Origin: Vreelandella aquamarina
Lineage (GTDB): Bacteria; Pseudomonadota; Gammaproteobacteria; Pseudomonadales; Halomonadaceae
DNA: 64,000 nt
Assembly: GCF_900110265.1 (NCBI RefSeq)
Contig: NZ_FODB01000008.1
Span: 19,379-83,378, forward strand
Direction of reading: 5' to 3'
The position numbers and the translations under genes are program-made. Position 1 is the stretch's first letter, and every line of letters starts with the position of its first letter. Shown here one piece after another: positions 42,507 through 50,699 of this stretch. The notes below the pieces were generated by a model. It had not been told where the DNA came from. It ran no database searches and worked only from the letters and a program-made list of their open reading frames with translations.

Positions 42507-44261
42507 CTAGCGACAGCCACCTACACAGCAGCCGCGCCGCTCCACAAACAGGCTGTTACCCGCGGTTTTCTTGGCCTGGTGCTTGAGTTCCGAGAGCTGC
42601 GCGGCGATCTCCAGCGCCTTGCAAGGGGCGGGGTCGGTAATCGGTTTAACCGCAATGGAGACACTGACAAAGGGGAAGAACGTCACGCCTCCCTGACGGC
42701 TCTCTATCGAAATACCCCCTTGCTGGCGGTCTTTTTCTTCGTAAAATCCAGGCGCCATCACTTCAAAAGAGTGAAGGATTTGCTGGCAAACGTTTTTCCA
42801 ATGGCCCAGCGGTAGCAGCATCATAAAGTCATCGCCGCCGATATGACCGATAAAGCCACCCGCACTCTCTACCTGGGCCTGTAGCAGCCTTGAGAGCGAA
42901 ATAATCACGTGGTCGCCGCGGGCGTAGCCGTAGGCATCGTTAAACGCTTTGAAGTTATCTAAATCCACATAGCCAGCCGCAAATCCGCTGCCTTGGGCTA
43001 AATAGGAGGCTAGGGTTTCGTTAATCAGAATATTACCGGGCAGCCCAGTGAGCGGGTTCGCGTGGCGCGCTTGGCGCACTTGAATCGCGGTAATTTCCCG
43101 CAGCAGGTCGACGATATTGCCCATGCCGAGGTAATGACCGTCGCTATCGACGATGACGAAATCTTCCTGTTCGATGTCGCGGCTGTCGGTGAGCTGCTGG
43201 CTAAGCGCCTCCAGGGAGAGATCCGCATCCGCGACGATCATTTTAGGGTCAGCAATCTCCAGCACGCAGCGCTTGGCGTACATCGCGTGACTGTACTGAT
43301 TGGTGAACAGCGTGAGGAAGGCATTGCGGCGCACCACCGCCACGGGAACGCCCTCTTCGATCACCGCCACGCAGCGCAAGCGCGGGTCCCCGCGAAAGCG
43401 CTCGGCCAGTGCTGGCACCAAACAGCTCGCCGAGACGCTCTCAATGGGGCGTAAAATGGAGTGCGCGGTGCGACCCGCCGGACTTTTAAGCTGGGTCGTG
43501 GCAGGCAGGAGCGTATTGAGCTGCATGGGCGGCTGAAGGCTTGGCCGGGCAAAGTAAAACCCCTGCAGCAGTGCCAACCCGCGGTCTAGCTCCCATAGGC
43601 AGAGATGCTCGGCAGCCGTCTCGACCCCTTCCGCAATGAGCTGGCAATCCAGACTACGCGCCACATCCAAAATGGAGCGCAGAAACTCGCGCTTGGCAGG
43701 CTCTTGATCAATACCAGAGATAAAGTGGCGATCTAACTTGACGAAGTCGGGCCGCAGCTCTGACCAGTGGCGCAGGCTGGAGTGCCCGGCTCCTAAATCA
43801 TCCAGCGCCACCTGAAAGCCCATATCGCGGTAGTGGTCCACCGCTTGACGCATCAGTTCGTAGTCGTGAATCGGCACGTGCTCGGTCAACTCAATGACCA
43901 CGCGCTCAGGGGGCAGGCCGCTCTCTTGAATAAAGCTCAGCGTCAGCCCCTCGCGGAAGTCACGCTCCACGATGGTTAACGGCATCACGTTGAGAAACAG
44001 CAGCCCCGGCAATTCAAGCTCGGCAAAGCGGCGAATGGCGAGCCGCCGACACAGCAAGTCCAGTTCAACCAGCAGGCCAGCCTGGGTCGCCACATCAAAT
44101 AGCCGCAGAGGGGAGTGAAGCGGGGACGTTTTTGGCCCGCGGATCAGCGCTTCATAGCCATAAATGGCCTGCTGATTGGCGTCCACAATCGGTTGGAATA
44201 GCACGTGCAGCTCTTCTGCCGCAATAATTTGATTTAGCCACTGCGCTTCTTGTGCGGTCAT
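42507..44261 (-). CDS. EAL-CBS-GGDEF cyclic-di-GMP signalling protein
   Basis: A 584-residue cytoplasmic protein with the order EAL (1-245), a CBS-pair-like region (about 270-390), then GGDEF (about 395-560). The EAL domain keeps E37 of YEALIRG, ELTEH, DDLGAG and AEGVE, so phosphodiesterase activity is plausible. The cyclase motif is GGDDF (475-479) rather than GGDEF, and no clear RxxD inhibitory site precedes it; it may be a GTP-binding or weak cyclase domain. CBS pairs bind adenine nucleotides, which would tie activity to energy state. The C-terminus has three cysteines in its last ten residues. Confidence 0.9.
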   Translation of the reverse strand: MTAQEAQWLNQIIAAEELHVLFQPIVDANQQAIYGYEALIRGPKTSPLHSPLRLFDVATQAGLLVELDLLCRRLAIRRFAELELPGLLFLNVMPLTIVERDFREGLTLSFIQESGLPPERVVIELTEHVPIHDYELMRQAVDHYRDMGFQVALDDLGAGHSSLRHWSELRPDFVKLDRHFISGIDQEPAKREFLRSILDVARSLDCQLIAEGVETAAEHLCLWELDRGLALLQGFYFARPSLQPPMQLNTLLPATTQLKSPAGRTAHSILRPIESVSASCLVPALAERFRGDPRLRCVAVIEEGVPVAVVRRNAFLTLFTNQYSHAMYAKRCVLEIADPKMIVADADLSLEALSQQLTDSRDIEQEDFVIVDSDGHYLGMGNIVDLLREITAIQVRQARHANPLTGLPGNILINETLASYLAQGSGFAAGYVDLDNFKAFNDAYGYARGDHVIISLSRLLQAQVESAGGFIGHIGGDDFMMLLPLGHWKNVCQQILHSFEVMAPGFYEEKDRQQGGISIESRQGGVTFFPFVSVSIAVKPITDPAPCKALEIAAQLSELKHQAKKTAGNSLFVERRGCCVGGCR

Positions 44262-44380
44262 ATGCCTGCTGCCCTATCAAACGTAAACTATCCCTATGAT
44301 TTGTAACGCTCCATGAGGAAGGTTCTAGGGCAGCAAGCGTGCGTCATTGTGATGACATTTGTATGACAGACAGCGGTTCT

Positions 44381-46303
44381 CTACGAGTCGACAGGCACCT
44401 TAGGGGGCGGAAAGACCACGTCACCGCCGCTGGCATCGAGCTGGCGAATATCCGTCGGGTTGCCCTGCTCATCCAGGCTTACCAGCCCAATGCCGCTGGC
44501 GTTCCATAGCCGCTCTCCGGCGCTGGCTTGGTCTGGGTCCCGGGGGTAGATGCTAAGCTTGCGCCGCTTGGTGAACCAGTTCAGCGGCGATAACGGCGCG
44601 TAGAGCCAACGGTTCAAACGGTCGAAGGTATTCAGCAACTGCTTGGGAAAAGTATTTTTCACCCCACTCGAAGTGATTTGCCATAGCTTTGGAGCCCGCT
44701 TCTGGCGGCGTACGACGATATCGTAGGCAAAGGAGTAGTGAACATCACCGGAGAGGATCACGTAGTTACCGGGGGTTTTGGAGTGCCGCCAGATATGCAG
44801 CAGCACGTTGGCCGCACCGCGGTGCGCCATCCAGTTCTCGGCATCCACCACCAGCGGTTTGCCCGCCAGGGTGAAGAGTTTTTGGATACTTTCGATCAGC
44901 TTGACGCCAAACATGGGCGCAGGCGAGACGATCACCGCGCTTTTAGTGCCCAGCAGCGCCTGCTGCATCTCCATCAGCGCCTCCCAATCCATCAAGCCTG
45001 ACGGGCGGTTGGGGCTGCGCTCGCTGCGCCAGCGGCGCGTACGGGTGTCCAGCACGATGAGTACGGGCGTGCCCGGCACCTGAAACTCCCAGCCCTGAAA
45101 GCGCAGCAGCCGCTCGATAAACGCGTCCTGGTGGTCAGGCTTCAGCGGGCCGACATCGTCGAACAGGGTGATCGCCTGGTGTAGCAACGGATTAAGTTTA
45201 TCGGGCGCATTCCCCCACCCTTGGCAGAGCAGGTACGCCACCAGTGCGTTGCCGATAATACGCTTTGAGAACGGGTGGCCGTAGGCACAGCGCTCCCAGT
45301 CGGCAGTCAAGTTCCAGTCGTCGGTCACGTCGTGGTCATCAAAAATCATCAGGCTGGGCACGTGGGCCATCAGCCGCGCGCACTGAGGCAGACCCTCTAC
45401 GAACGCTTCGATGATCGCCTGCTCTTCCCGGTAAGCCTCAGCCTCTTTTTCGCCTAACGCCGGGGCGTCATAGGCAATCACCTGCCACGGCGCGGGCGAC
45501 CACACCAGGCAGTACATGGCGAGCATCTCGGCCAGCGTCATCAGGTGGTTCTGGGCGTTCGCCGAGGTGAATACCGGCTTTTTTACGCCACCAAAAAAGC
45601 GCTCACGCAGCGCCGCGTTGCTGGTGACATCCGGCAGCAGCGCTTCCCGGTGGTAGTAGCTTTCCGGGGCGTTATACAGCGCTTGGCTATCATCGACGGT
45701 AGCGCCCTCAAGCAGTTCATCCACTAGCCCCAGGCGGGCAATCAGCGCATGAACCGCCCGCAGCATGGGGCCTGCCACGTCATCCACGTACACTTGGTCG
45801 CCGGTCATCAGCAGCCACGCGGGCCACTCGGCGGGTGACTCTTGGCGCTCGGCTATCCAGTTATCGGCCCGCACTAAGCCATCGGCGCTGTCATGGTGGG
45901 GTTTACGACAGGAGCCGTGCATCAGACGGTGGTGGCGAGAGGCCAACACAAACCCTGGGTAGTCATAGTCATCGTGGCATAGCCACGGCGCCCACTCCGG
46001 CAGGGGCTGCCACGCGCCGTCAGTGCTTTGCACCTGCAGGTCGTAGGCAATGCGGGTGTCGGTGGGCAGCGCGGTGGGCAGCGAAAGGTCGATACAGTGA
46101 ATATAAGCATGCCGACCAATCGCCACGCACTGGTGGGCGTTATCTAACGCGTGGGTTTGCTGCTCCTCTTGCTCGGGGTTCAGCACAAGCTGCATGGTCA
46201 GCGGACGGGTCGCTACCAGCCATAAGATGAGCCGCGACGGCGATAGCCGACGCAGCAAAGGCCCAACCAGTACGTCGGGTAACGTCGTGGCGATTTGCGT
46301 CAT
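44381..46303 (-). CDS. PhoD-like alkaline phosphatase family protein
   Basis: A 640-residue metallophosphatase of the PhoD-like superfamily. The N-terminal beta-sandwich (about 1-120) is followed by the metallophosphatase core: LMHGSCRKPHH, LLMTGDQVYVDD, SLMIFDDHDVTDDWN and YVILSGDVHYSF, all with intact Asp/His metal ligands. No Tat or Sec signal peptide is present, so unlike secreted PhoD it is probably cytoplasmic; the substrate may be an intracellular phosphodi- or mono-ester. AGGG precedes the ATG. It follows the histidine-kinase gene after 42 bases on the same strand. Confidence 0.88.
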   Translation of the reverse strand: MTQIATTLPDVLVGPLLRRLSPSRLILWLVATRPLTMQLVLNPEQEEQQTHALDNAHQCVAIGRHAYIHCIDLSLPTALPTDTRIAYDLQVQSTDGAWQPLPEWAPWLCHDDYDYPGFVLASRHHRLMHGSCRKPHHDSADGLVRADNWIAERQESPAEWPAWLLMTGDQVYVDDVAGPMLRAVHALIARLGLVDELLEGATVDDSQALYNAPESYYHREALLPDVTSNAALRERFFGGVKKPVFTSANAQNHLMTLAEMLAMYCLVWSPAPWQVIAYDAPALGEKEAEAYREEQAIIEAFVEGLPQCARLMAHVPSLMIFDDHDVTDDWNLTADWERCAYGHPFSKRIIGNALVAYLLCQGWGNAPDKLNPLLHQAITLFDDVGPLKPDHQDAFIERLLRFQGWEFQVPGTPVLIVLDTRTRRWRSERSPNRPSGLMDWEALMEMQQALLGTKSAVIVSPAPMFGVKLIESIQKLFTLAGKPLVVDAENWMAHRGAANVLLHIWRHSKTPGNYVILSGDVHYSFAYDIVVRRQKRAPKLWQITSSGVKNTFPKQLLNTFDRLNRWLYAPLSPLNWFTKRRKLSIYPRDPDQASAGERLWNASGIGLVSLDEQGNPTDIRQLDASGGDVVFPPPKVPVDS

Positions 46304-46345
46304 TTCACACCCTCTGTGCTGTGTGTTGCATCGCTCTTACGATCA

Positions 46346-47710
46346 TTAAGTAGCGACCACAGGCAGTTCAATGACTACCTCTAAACCGCCAGACTCGGCG
46401 CGCTGTAGGCGCATCTGGCCATGATAAAGTGTGACAAGGTCAGTGACGATGGCTAATCCCAATCCGCTGCCTGAACGCTGCTCATCCAGCCGCTTGCCGC
46501 GCTGGACAGCGGCTTGACACTCTTGCGGCGTCATACCGGGGCCGTCGTCGCTGACAACCAGCAACAGCATCTCGCTTTGAGCCTGCAAGCGGATATGCAC
46601 ATCGCTTTTGCCCCAGCGCAGGGCGTTGTCCAGTAGATTACCCACCATCTCCTGCAGGTCCTGACCGTCCATATGCACCCGCACGCCGCTATCCACGGTT
46701 TGGCGCAGGGTAATATGGCGGCGCTGCGCTAGCCGGGCAAGCCCGGTGATGAGCGGGGCCAGTGTGCCTTGGAGGGCCACCGGAGCAAAGCGTACTCCCT
46801 CGCCCGCAGCGGAAGCCCGCGCCAAGTGATGGCGCACGGCGCTATCGATACGCGACAGCTCGGCCTCCCAGGTATCGCGACTCTCGCCCGGTAGCTGCTT
46901 GGCCAACAGCCGCATCACGCTAATCGGCGTTTTTAGGGCGTGGGCCAAGTTGCCTGCCGTGTGACGACCCCGTTCGATGAGCCGCTGGTCGCGAGCCAGC
47001 ACGGCGTTCATGGATGTAGCCAGTGTGGCCAGCTCGTCGGGTAAACGAGTTTCTAACTGCTCTGTTCGCCCCTGCTCCACCTCGCGCAGATTAGCATTCA
47101 TACGCCGCAGCGGCGCTAACCCCCAGCGTACCTGAAGCGCCAGTACGCCCAGTAGCAGCGCCCCTAGGCCCAGCAGGCCCAGCCACAGCATCTGCTGAAA
47201 CTCCTGAATATCTTCGCGTAAATCATCGTCCCGCGCAGCCACGCTCACGTGCAGCGGTGTTTCTAAAGGCGCTAGATAAATATCGCGTTCAACGACACGT
47301 AACTGCTGTCCCCTTGGGCCTGGTAACGTGCGGGCGGTCACTCGCTCACTCTCCAGTACCGGCAAGCGCTGATCCCATAACGAGCGCGACGTGACCGAGT
47401 GGTTCGCATCGTCGGTAATCTGCCAATACCAACCCGAATACACATGATCGAAACGGGGATCACCCAGCGCGCGCTCGTAGTTGAGCTGCCCGGCCAGCGG
47501 GTCGTAAGTGACCCCGGCAATCACTACGTTGAGGGTCGCTTCCAGCCGTTCATCAAACGCATTGACCGCCGCAGTGCGGTAATGGTGGGCCAATAACCAA
47601 CCAGCAACCGGCAGCGCCAGCAGCACCATGAGCAGCACCGCCAACAGCAGGCGTAGATTGATAGAGCGGCTAGCCCAGCGCTGACTCCAAGAGACCACAT
47701 TAGCGTTCAT
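46346..47710 (-). CDS. Two-component sensor histidine kinase (PhoQ/QseC class)
   Basis: A 454-residue membrane kinase. Helices at about 20-42 and 175-195 enclose a periplasmic sensor of about 130 residues. The phospho-acceptor is H257 in GNLAHALKTPISV, the N box is NLLDNALRWGKSD, and the ATP lid has DDGPGMT and GSGLGLAIV. Its ATG overlaps the stop of the response-regulator gene (ATGA), so the pair is translated together. The signal is unknown; the linked PepSY proteins suggest an envelope or metal/acid-stress stimulus. Confidence 0.93.
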   Translation of the reverse strand: MNANVVSWSQRWASRSINLRLLLAVLLMVLLALPVAGWLLAHHYRTAAVNAFDERLEATLNVVIAGVTYDPLAGQLNYERALGDPRFDHVYSGWYWQITDDANHSVTSRSLWDQRLPVLESERVTARTLPGPRGQQLRVVERDIYLAPLETPLHVSVAARDDDLREDIQEFQQMLWLGLLGLGALLLGVLALQVRWGLAPLRRMNANLREVEQGRTEQLETRLPDELATLATSMNAVLARDQRLIERGRHTAGNLAHALKTPISVMRLLAKQLPGESRDTWEAELSRIDSAVRHHLARASAAGEGVRFAPVALQGTLAPLITGLARLAQRRHITLRQTVDSGVRVHMDGQDLQEMVGNLLDNALRWGKSDVHIRLQAQSEMLLLVVSDDGPGMTPQECQAAVQRGKRLDEQRSGSGLGLAIVTDLVTLYHGQMRLQRAESGGLEVVIELPVVAT

Positions 47711-48381
47711 GAATCGCTCGGTTCATCGGCTAACAGGCGATACCCCTGACCGCGCAGCGTGGCAATGCGCCACGCGCCTAGCTTGCGCCGCAACCGACTG
47801 ACCTGAACATCAATGACGTTGGAGTCGGGCTCGTGGTCACGGTCGTAAACGTGCTCAGACAGCTCGCTACGGCTGACCACTCTGGGCGCAGCATGCATTA
47901 AGTAGCTTAATAGGCGGGTTTCCTGAGCAGTTAAGCTCACGGGACGCCCCACCAAAGTGACATGTTGGGTGTGAGTATCCAGGCTAAGCTCGCCCACTTT
48001 AAGCACCGGGTGCGCATGGCCATGGGTACGGCGCACCAATGCCTGCAGGCGAAACAGCACTTCGGCGGGTTCGAAGGGTTTGGTGACGTAGTCATCGGCA
48101 CCCGCGGTAAAGCCAGCGGCTTTATCGGCCCAGCGTTCACGGGCCGTTAAGATCAGTACCGGCAGATCAATACCATCTTCCCGCCAAGAAGAGAGCCAGC
48201 GAGTGCCATCGCCATCGGGCAGGCCAATATCCAAAATGACCGTATCGTACGCCTCTGTGCGCACCAAAAAATCTGCTTCCTGGCCGTTTTCCGCCAGCTC
48301 AACGATCCAGTCACCATCTTGCAACGCTTGACTCAGCTCACGGGCAAGCGCCTGGTCATCCTCTACCAGTAAACACTTCAT
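47707..48381 (-). CDS. Two-component response regulator, OmpR/PhoB family
   Basis: A 224-residue regulator. The receiver domain has the acidic pair in LVEDDQ, the phospho-acceptor D51 in VILDIGLPDGDG, and the lysine in VTKPFEPAE. The C-terminal winged helix ends with DVQVSRLRRKLGAWRIATLRGQGYRL, typical of OmpR-type DNA binding. AAGGGG six bases before the ATG at 48381 sets the start; the frame open to 48438 is an artefact. It lies between a PepSY gene and its kinase, and 11-base-phased direct repeats upstream of the operon are its likely target. Confidence 0.95.
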   Translation of the reverse strand: MKCLLVEDDQALARELSQALQDGDWIVELAENGQEADFLVRTEAYDTVILDIGLPDGDGTRWLSSWREDGIDLPVLILTARERWADKAAGFTAGADDYVTKPFEPAEVLFRLQALVRRTHGHAHPVLKVGELSLDTHTQHVTLVGRPVSLTAQETRLLSYLMHAAPRVVSRSELSEHVYDRDHEPDSNVIDVQVSRLRRKLGAWRIATLRGQGYRLLADEPSDS

Positions 48382-48443
48382 CAAAAACCCCTTATCAATA
48401 AACCCAATGGAGGCAGGAAGATGGGGGACCGCAGGCAAACGTC

Positions 48444-48809
48444 TTAACGCTGCATCTCGCGGATGCGCACGCCCTCTATTTGCATAAGCTGGCCACTGTG
48501 ACCGTCGAACTCAAACTCCACCACCTGCCCTTGGGGGCCTAGCAGCTTGATTTCATACTCGACCAGCCCATCATCGCGCTCGATTTCAACCTCCAACACG
48601 TCGCCGATGTAGTGGGCGTCGAGCCAGTCGAGAATGGTATCAAGGGGAACCACGTCGCCTCGCCGCACTTCGCTGTGCAGGGCCTCCCAGTGCTGGTCAC
48701 CGGTCGCACTACCCATCAATACGAGGACCAGCGCCAATACCAGCCCGCCCTTATAGGGGAGCCGTTGCCAGGAGCGCTGCTTAATAGAGAGAAGAGACGT
48801 CATTTTCAT
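48444..48809 (-). CDS. PepSY domain membrane or exported protein
   Basis: A 121-residue protein with one hydrophobic segment (about 22-36, ALVLVLMGSATG) that could be an anchor or signal, then a PepSY-type domain: PLDTILDWLDAHYIGDVLEVEIERDDGLVEYEIKLLGPQGQVVEFEFDGHSGQLMQIEG. PepSY domains are small binding or inhibitory modules in the envelope. It is the first gene of the PepSY-regulator-kinase operon, 62 bases before the regulator. Such PepSY genes are common partners of two-component systems and probably modulate the sensor. Confidence 0.87.
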   Translation of the reverse strand: MKMTSLLSIKQRSWQRLPYKGGLVLALVLVLMGSATGDQHWEALHSEVRRGDVVPLDTILDWLDAHYIGDVLEVEIERDDGLVEYEIKLLGPQGQVVEFEFDGHSGQLMQIEGVRIREMQR

Positions 48810-48832
48810 AACAGTAGGATGCCAAAGGCAAC

Positions 48833-48850
48833 ATGAACGCTAGATGAACG
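48833..48850. promoter_or_regulatory. 11-bp-phased direct repeat, candidate response-regulator operator
   Basis: ATGAACG occurs at 48833-48839 and again at 48844-48850, exactly 11 bases apart start to start. OmpR/PhoB-family dimers bind tandem half-sites with this phasing. The site lies in the 157-base gap between the two divergent PepSY genes, just upstream of a plausible -35/-10 pair for the plus-strand gene. Confidence 0.55.
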
Positions 48851-48859
48851 GCTTTGTCA

Positions 48860-48888
48860 GGTTAAGGAAAGAACCCCGGTGATATAAA
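48860..48888 (+). promoter_or_regulatory. Candidate promoter of the secreted PepSY gene
   Basis: TATAAA at 48883-48888 is a good -10 element. The matching -35 position (GGTTAA, 48860-48865) is poor, as expected for a promoter that needs an activator bound just upstream. Confidence 0.45.
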
Positions 48889-48966
48889 TACCCTGTCGCA
48901 TTCGCTAACTGACCTTCGTTAGGCATCATCCGGCAATGCATTCACTAAGCAAAGAAGGAATTTGAT

Positions 48967-49443
48967 ATGAACGCTATGAAAAAAATGCTGCTGATCCCAA
49001 CTTCTGCTCTTCTGCTTGCCGCTGCTGCAGGTAGCGCCCAAGCAGACACTCAGCCGATGGACCGGATCGATGACATTCTAACCTACGCCGCCGACTACGG
49101 GTTCAGCCACATCGAAGAGATCAATGTTGATGACCGTGGCCGTGTAGAATTAGAAGGCTGGTTAGACGATGAGTGGTACGCCGATGTGGACTTCTCCATG
49201 GATAACGGCGACACCCTGCAAGAAGAGCGTAAGCGCCTGATTACCGGAGCCTGGGGCATGAGCGAAGATGACGTGCGCCAAGCACTCAATGCTGCCAGCC
49301 AGGAAGGTATGACCGAATTTGAAAGCATCGATATCGATAAAAGCGGCATCATCGATGTTGAAGGCCGCGAGCAAAACGGCCGCGAGCTGGAACTGAGCCT
49401 GCGCCAGGGTTCTTTTGAAGTCACCCAGATGGATCGCGACTAA
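48967..49443 (+). CDS. Secreted protein with two PepSY-like repeats
   Basis: A 158-residue periplasmic protein. The signal peptide MNAMKKMLLIPTSALLLAAAAGSAQA is cut before DTQPM. The mature part holds two related units (about 30-85 and 100-155), each of the form hydrophobic helix, then GF/GM-x-EI-x-I-D-x-x-G-x-I/V-x-V/L-E-G and a strand pair. It is very acidic. AAGGAA precedes the ATG. It is divergent from the PepSY-regulator-kinase operon and probably one of its targets. It ends at a strong terminator. Confidence 0.85.
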   Translation: MNAMKKMLLIPTSALLLAAAAGSAQADTQPMDRIDDILTYAADYGFSHIEEINVDDRGRVELEGWLDDEWYADVDFSMDNGDTLQEERKRLITGAWGMSEDDVRQALNAASQEGMTEFESIDIDKSGIIDVEGREQNGRELELSLRQGSFEVTQMDRD

Positions 49444-49520
49444 TCGCATTCGCGTCTTGTACATCTAGCCGTACATTCTGTTAGTACGCTCTGTTAAGAC
49501 ACTCTATTCATACACTCTCT

Positions 49521-49550
49521 GCGGCGGGCCTTCGGGCTCGCCGCTTTTTT
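49521..49550 (+). terminator. Terminator of the secreted PepSY gene
   Basis: GCGGCGGGCC-TTCG-GGCTCGCCGC with a UUCG-type tetraloop is followed by six T. Confidence 0.92.
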
Positions 49551-49659
49551 GTACCTACGCATTCACTAGGATTTGATTGGCATCCCACATGAATGTCGTT
49601 AGCGTAGCCACAGGCGGTTAGCACAGCCGCCTCTCAAGCTAGCGAATAGGAGAGACTTT

Positions 49660-50691
49660 TTGACGACCTCCGCCGAAGGTGTCAGCGACGCGATACGCCA
49701 TACAGTGCTGCGCGATCTCGCTTGGCTGTTAGCAACCCCCGATTTAGTCACCCTTGGCGCTTATCCTGGGAGGCCCACAGGCTTAACGCTGGGCCTTGCA
49801 GACAATCACCATGCATGGCTGACCGCTCTACTGCCCGGCGTTGAGGCGCTGAATGGCAAGCTAGCGACGCGCATGGGCCACTACCATGAGCGGCTGTGGC
49901 AGCTGTTACTGGATAACGCCCCTAATACCCGCCTGCTGGCCAATAATCTGCGTATTACTCAACGCCGCACAACGCTGGGCGAGCTGGATATGCTTTATCG
50001 CACGCGGACAAACCCAGTGCCGGTGCATTTGGAAGTAGCGATCAAGTTCTATCTTGGTCTTCCCGACGGGCCAGGCGAAGCCAACAGCCAAAGCCGCTGG
50101 ATTGGCCCCGGTGGTTTGGACAGTTTGGCCTTGAAGTGCAGTCACCTGCTCCATCATCAGCTACCGCTCTCCCGTACTCGCACGGCGCAGGCGAATATTG
50201 CTCACTGGTTAACGCCCAGAGATACGGGCGAAGCGACCACGCTAAGCAACCTGCTGACCCAGCAGCTTGCCATGCCCGGCGTGCTGTTTTATCCATGGCA
50301 GCCCAACTTGCCACCACCTGTCGGGGCAACGGCCGAGCATCGGCGGGGGTGGTGGTGCCATCAATACGACTGGCCTAGCGTGGCCGAACGCTACAGCACG
50401 GCGCTAAAAGTCGCGTGGCTAGCAAAGCCCCACTGGTTAGCGCCGCCATCGCTCGACGCGTTTGGCAACGCCAATGAGCGGATGGAGGCCGTGATGGCAC
50501 AGGTAAACCGCTACGGGCCGCAGCAAGTGATGCTGTACGACCCGAAGGGAGAAGAGAACTGCTGGGAAGAGAACTACTGGGAAAAGAGTTGCCAGGAAAA
50601 TAGTGGCCAGGAGAGACCGCTAACGCGGCTGATGGTGGTACCCAATGACTGGCCGCGCCAGGTACCGCTACCGCCGAAGCGGCGTGGCTAA
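49660..50691 (+). CDS. DUF1853 family protein
   Basis: A 343-residue soluble protein of the DUF1853 family, whose function is unknown. RDLAWLLATPDL near the start, LANNLRITQRRTTLGELDMLYR and PVPVHLEVAIKFYLGL in the middle resemble the PD-(D/E)XK nuclease arrangement (E-L-D then E-x-A-x-K), so a nuclease-like fold is possible but unproven. The start is a TTG behind AGGAGAG. Near the C-terminus a 15-base tandem repeat inserts EENCW-EENYW-EKSCQ-ENSGQ into an otherwise conserved region. It is convergent with proB; only eight bases separate the stops and there is no terminator. Confidence 0.82.
   Translation: MTTSAEGVSDAIRHTVLRDLAWLLATPDLVTLGAYPGRPTGLTLGLADNHHAWLTALLPGVEALNGKLATRMGHYHERLWQLLLDNAPNTRLLANNLRITQRRTTLGELDMLYRTRTNPVPVHLEVAIKFYLGLPDGPGEANSQSRWIGPGGLDSLALKCSHLLHHQLPLSRTRTAQANIAHWLTPRDTGEATTLSNLLTQQLAMPGVLFYPWQPNLPPPVGATAEHRRGWWCHQYDWPSVAERYSTALKVAWLAKPHWLAPPSLDAFGNANERMEAVMAQVNRYGPQQVMLYDPKGEENCWEENYWEKSCQENSGQERPLTRLMVVPNDWPRQVPLPPKRRG
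50551..50610 (+). repeat. In-frame 15-bp tandem repeat (four units)
   Basis: Units begin at 50551, 50566, 50581 and 50596. The first two differ at one base (gaagagaactgctgg, gaagagaactactgg); the third and fourth are more diverged. Each codes for five residues, so unit changes would not shift the frame of the DUF1853 protein. Confidence 0.85.
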
Positions 50692-50699
50692 CCCGCCGT

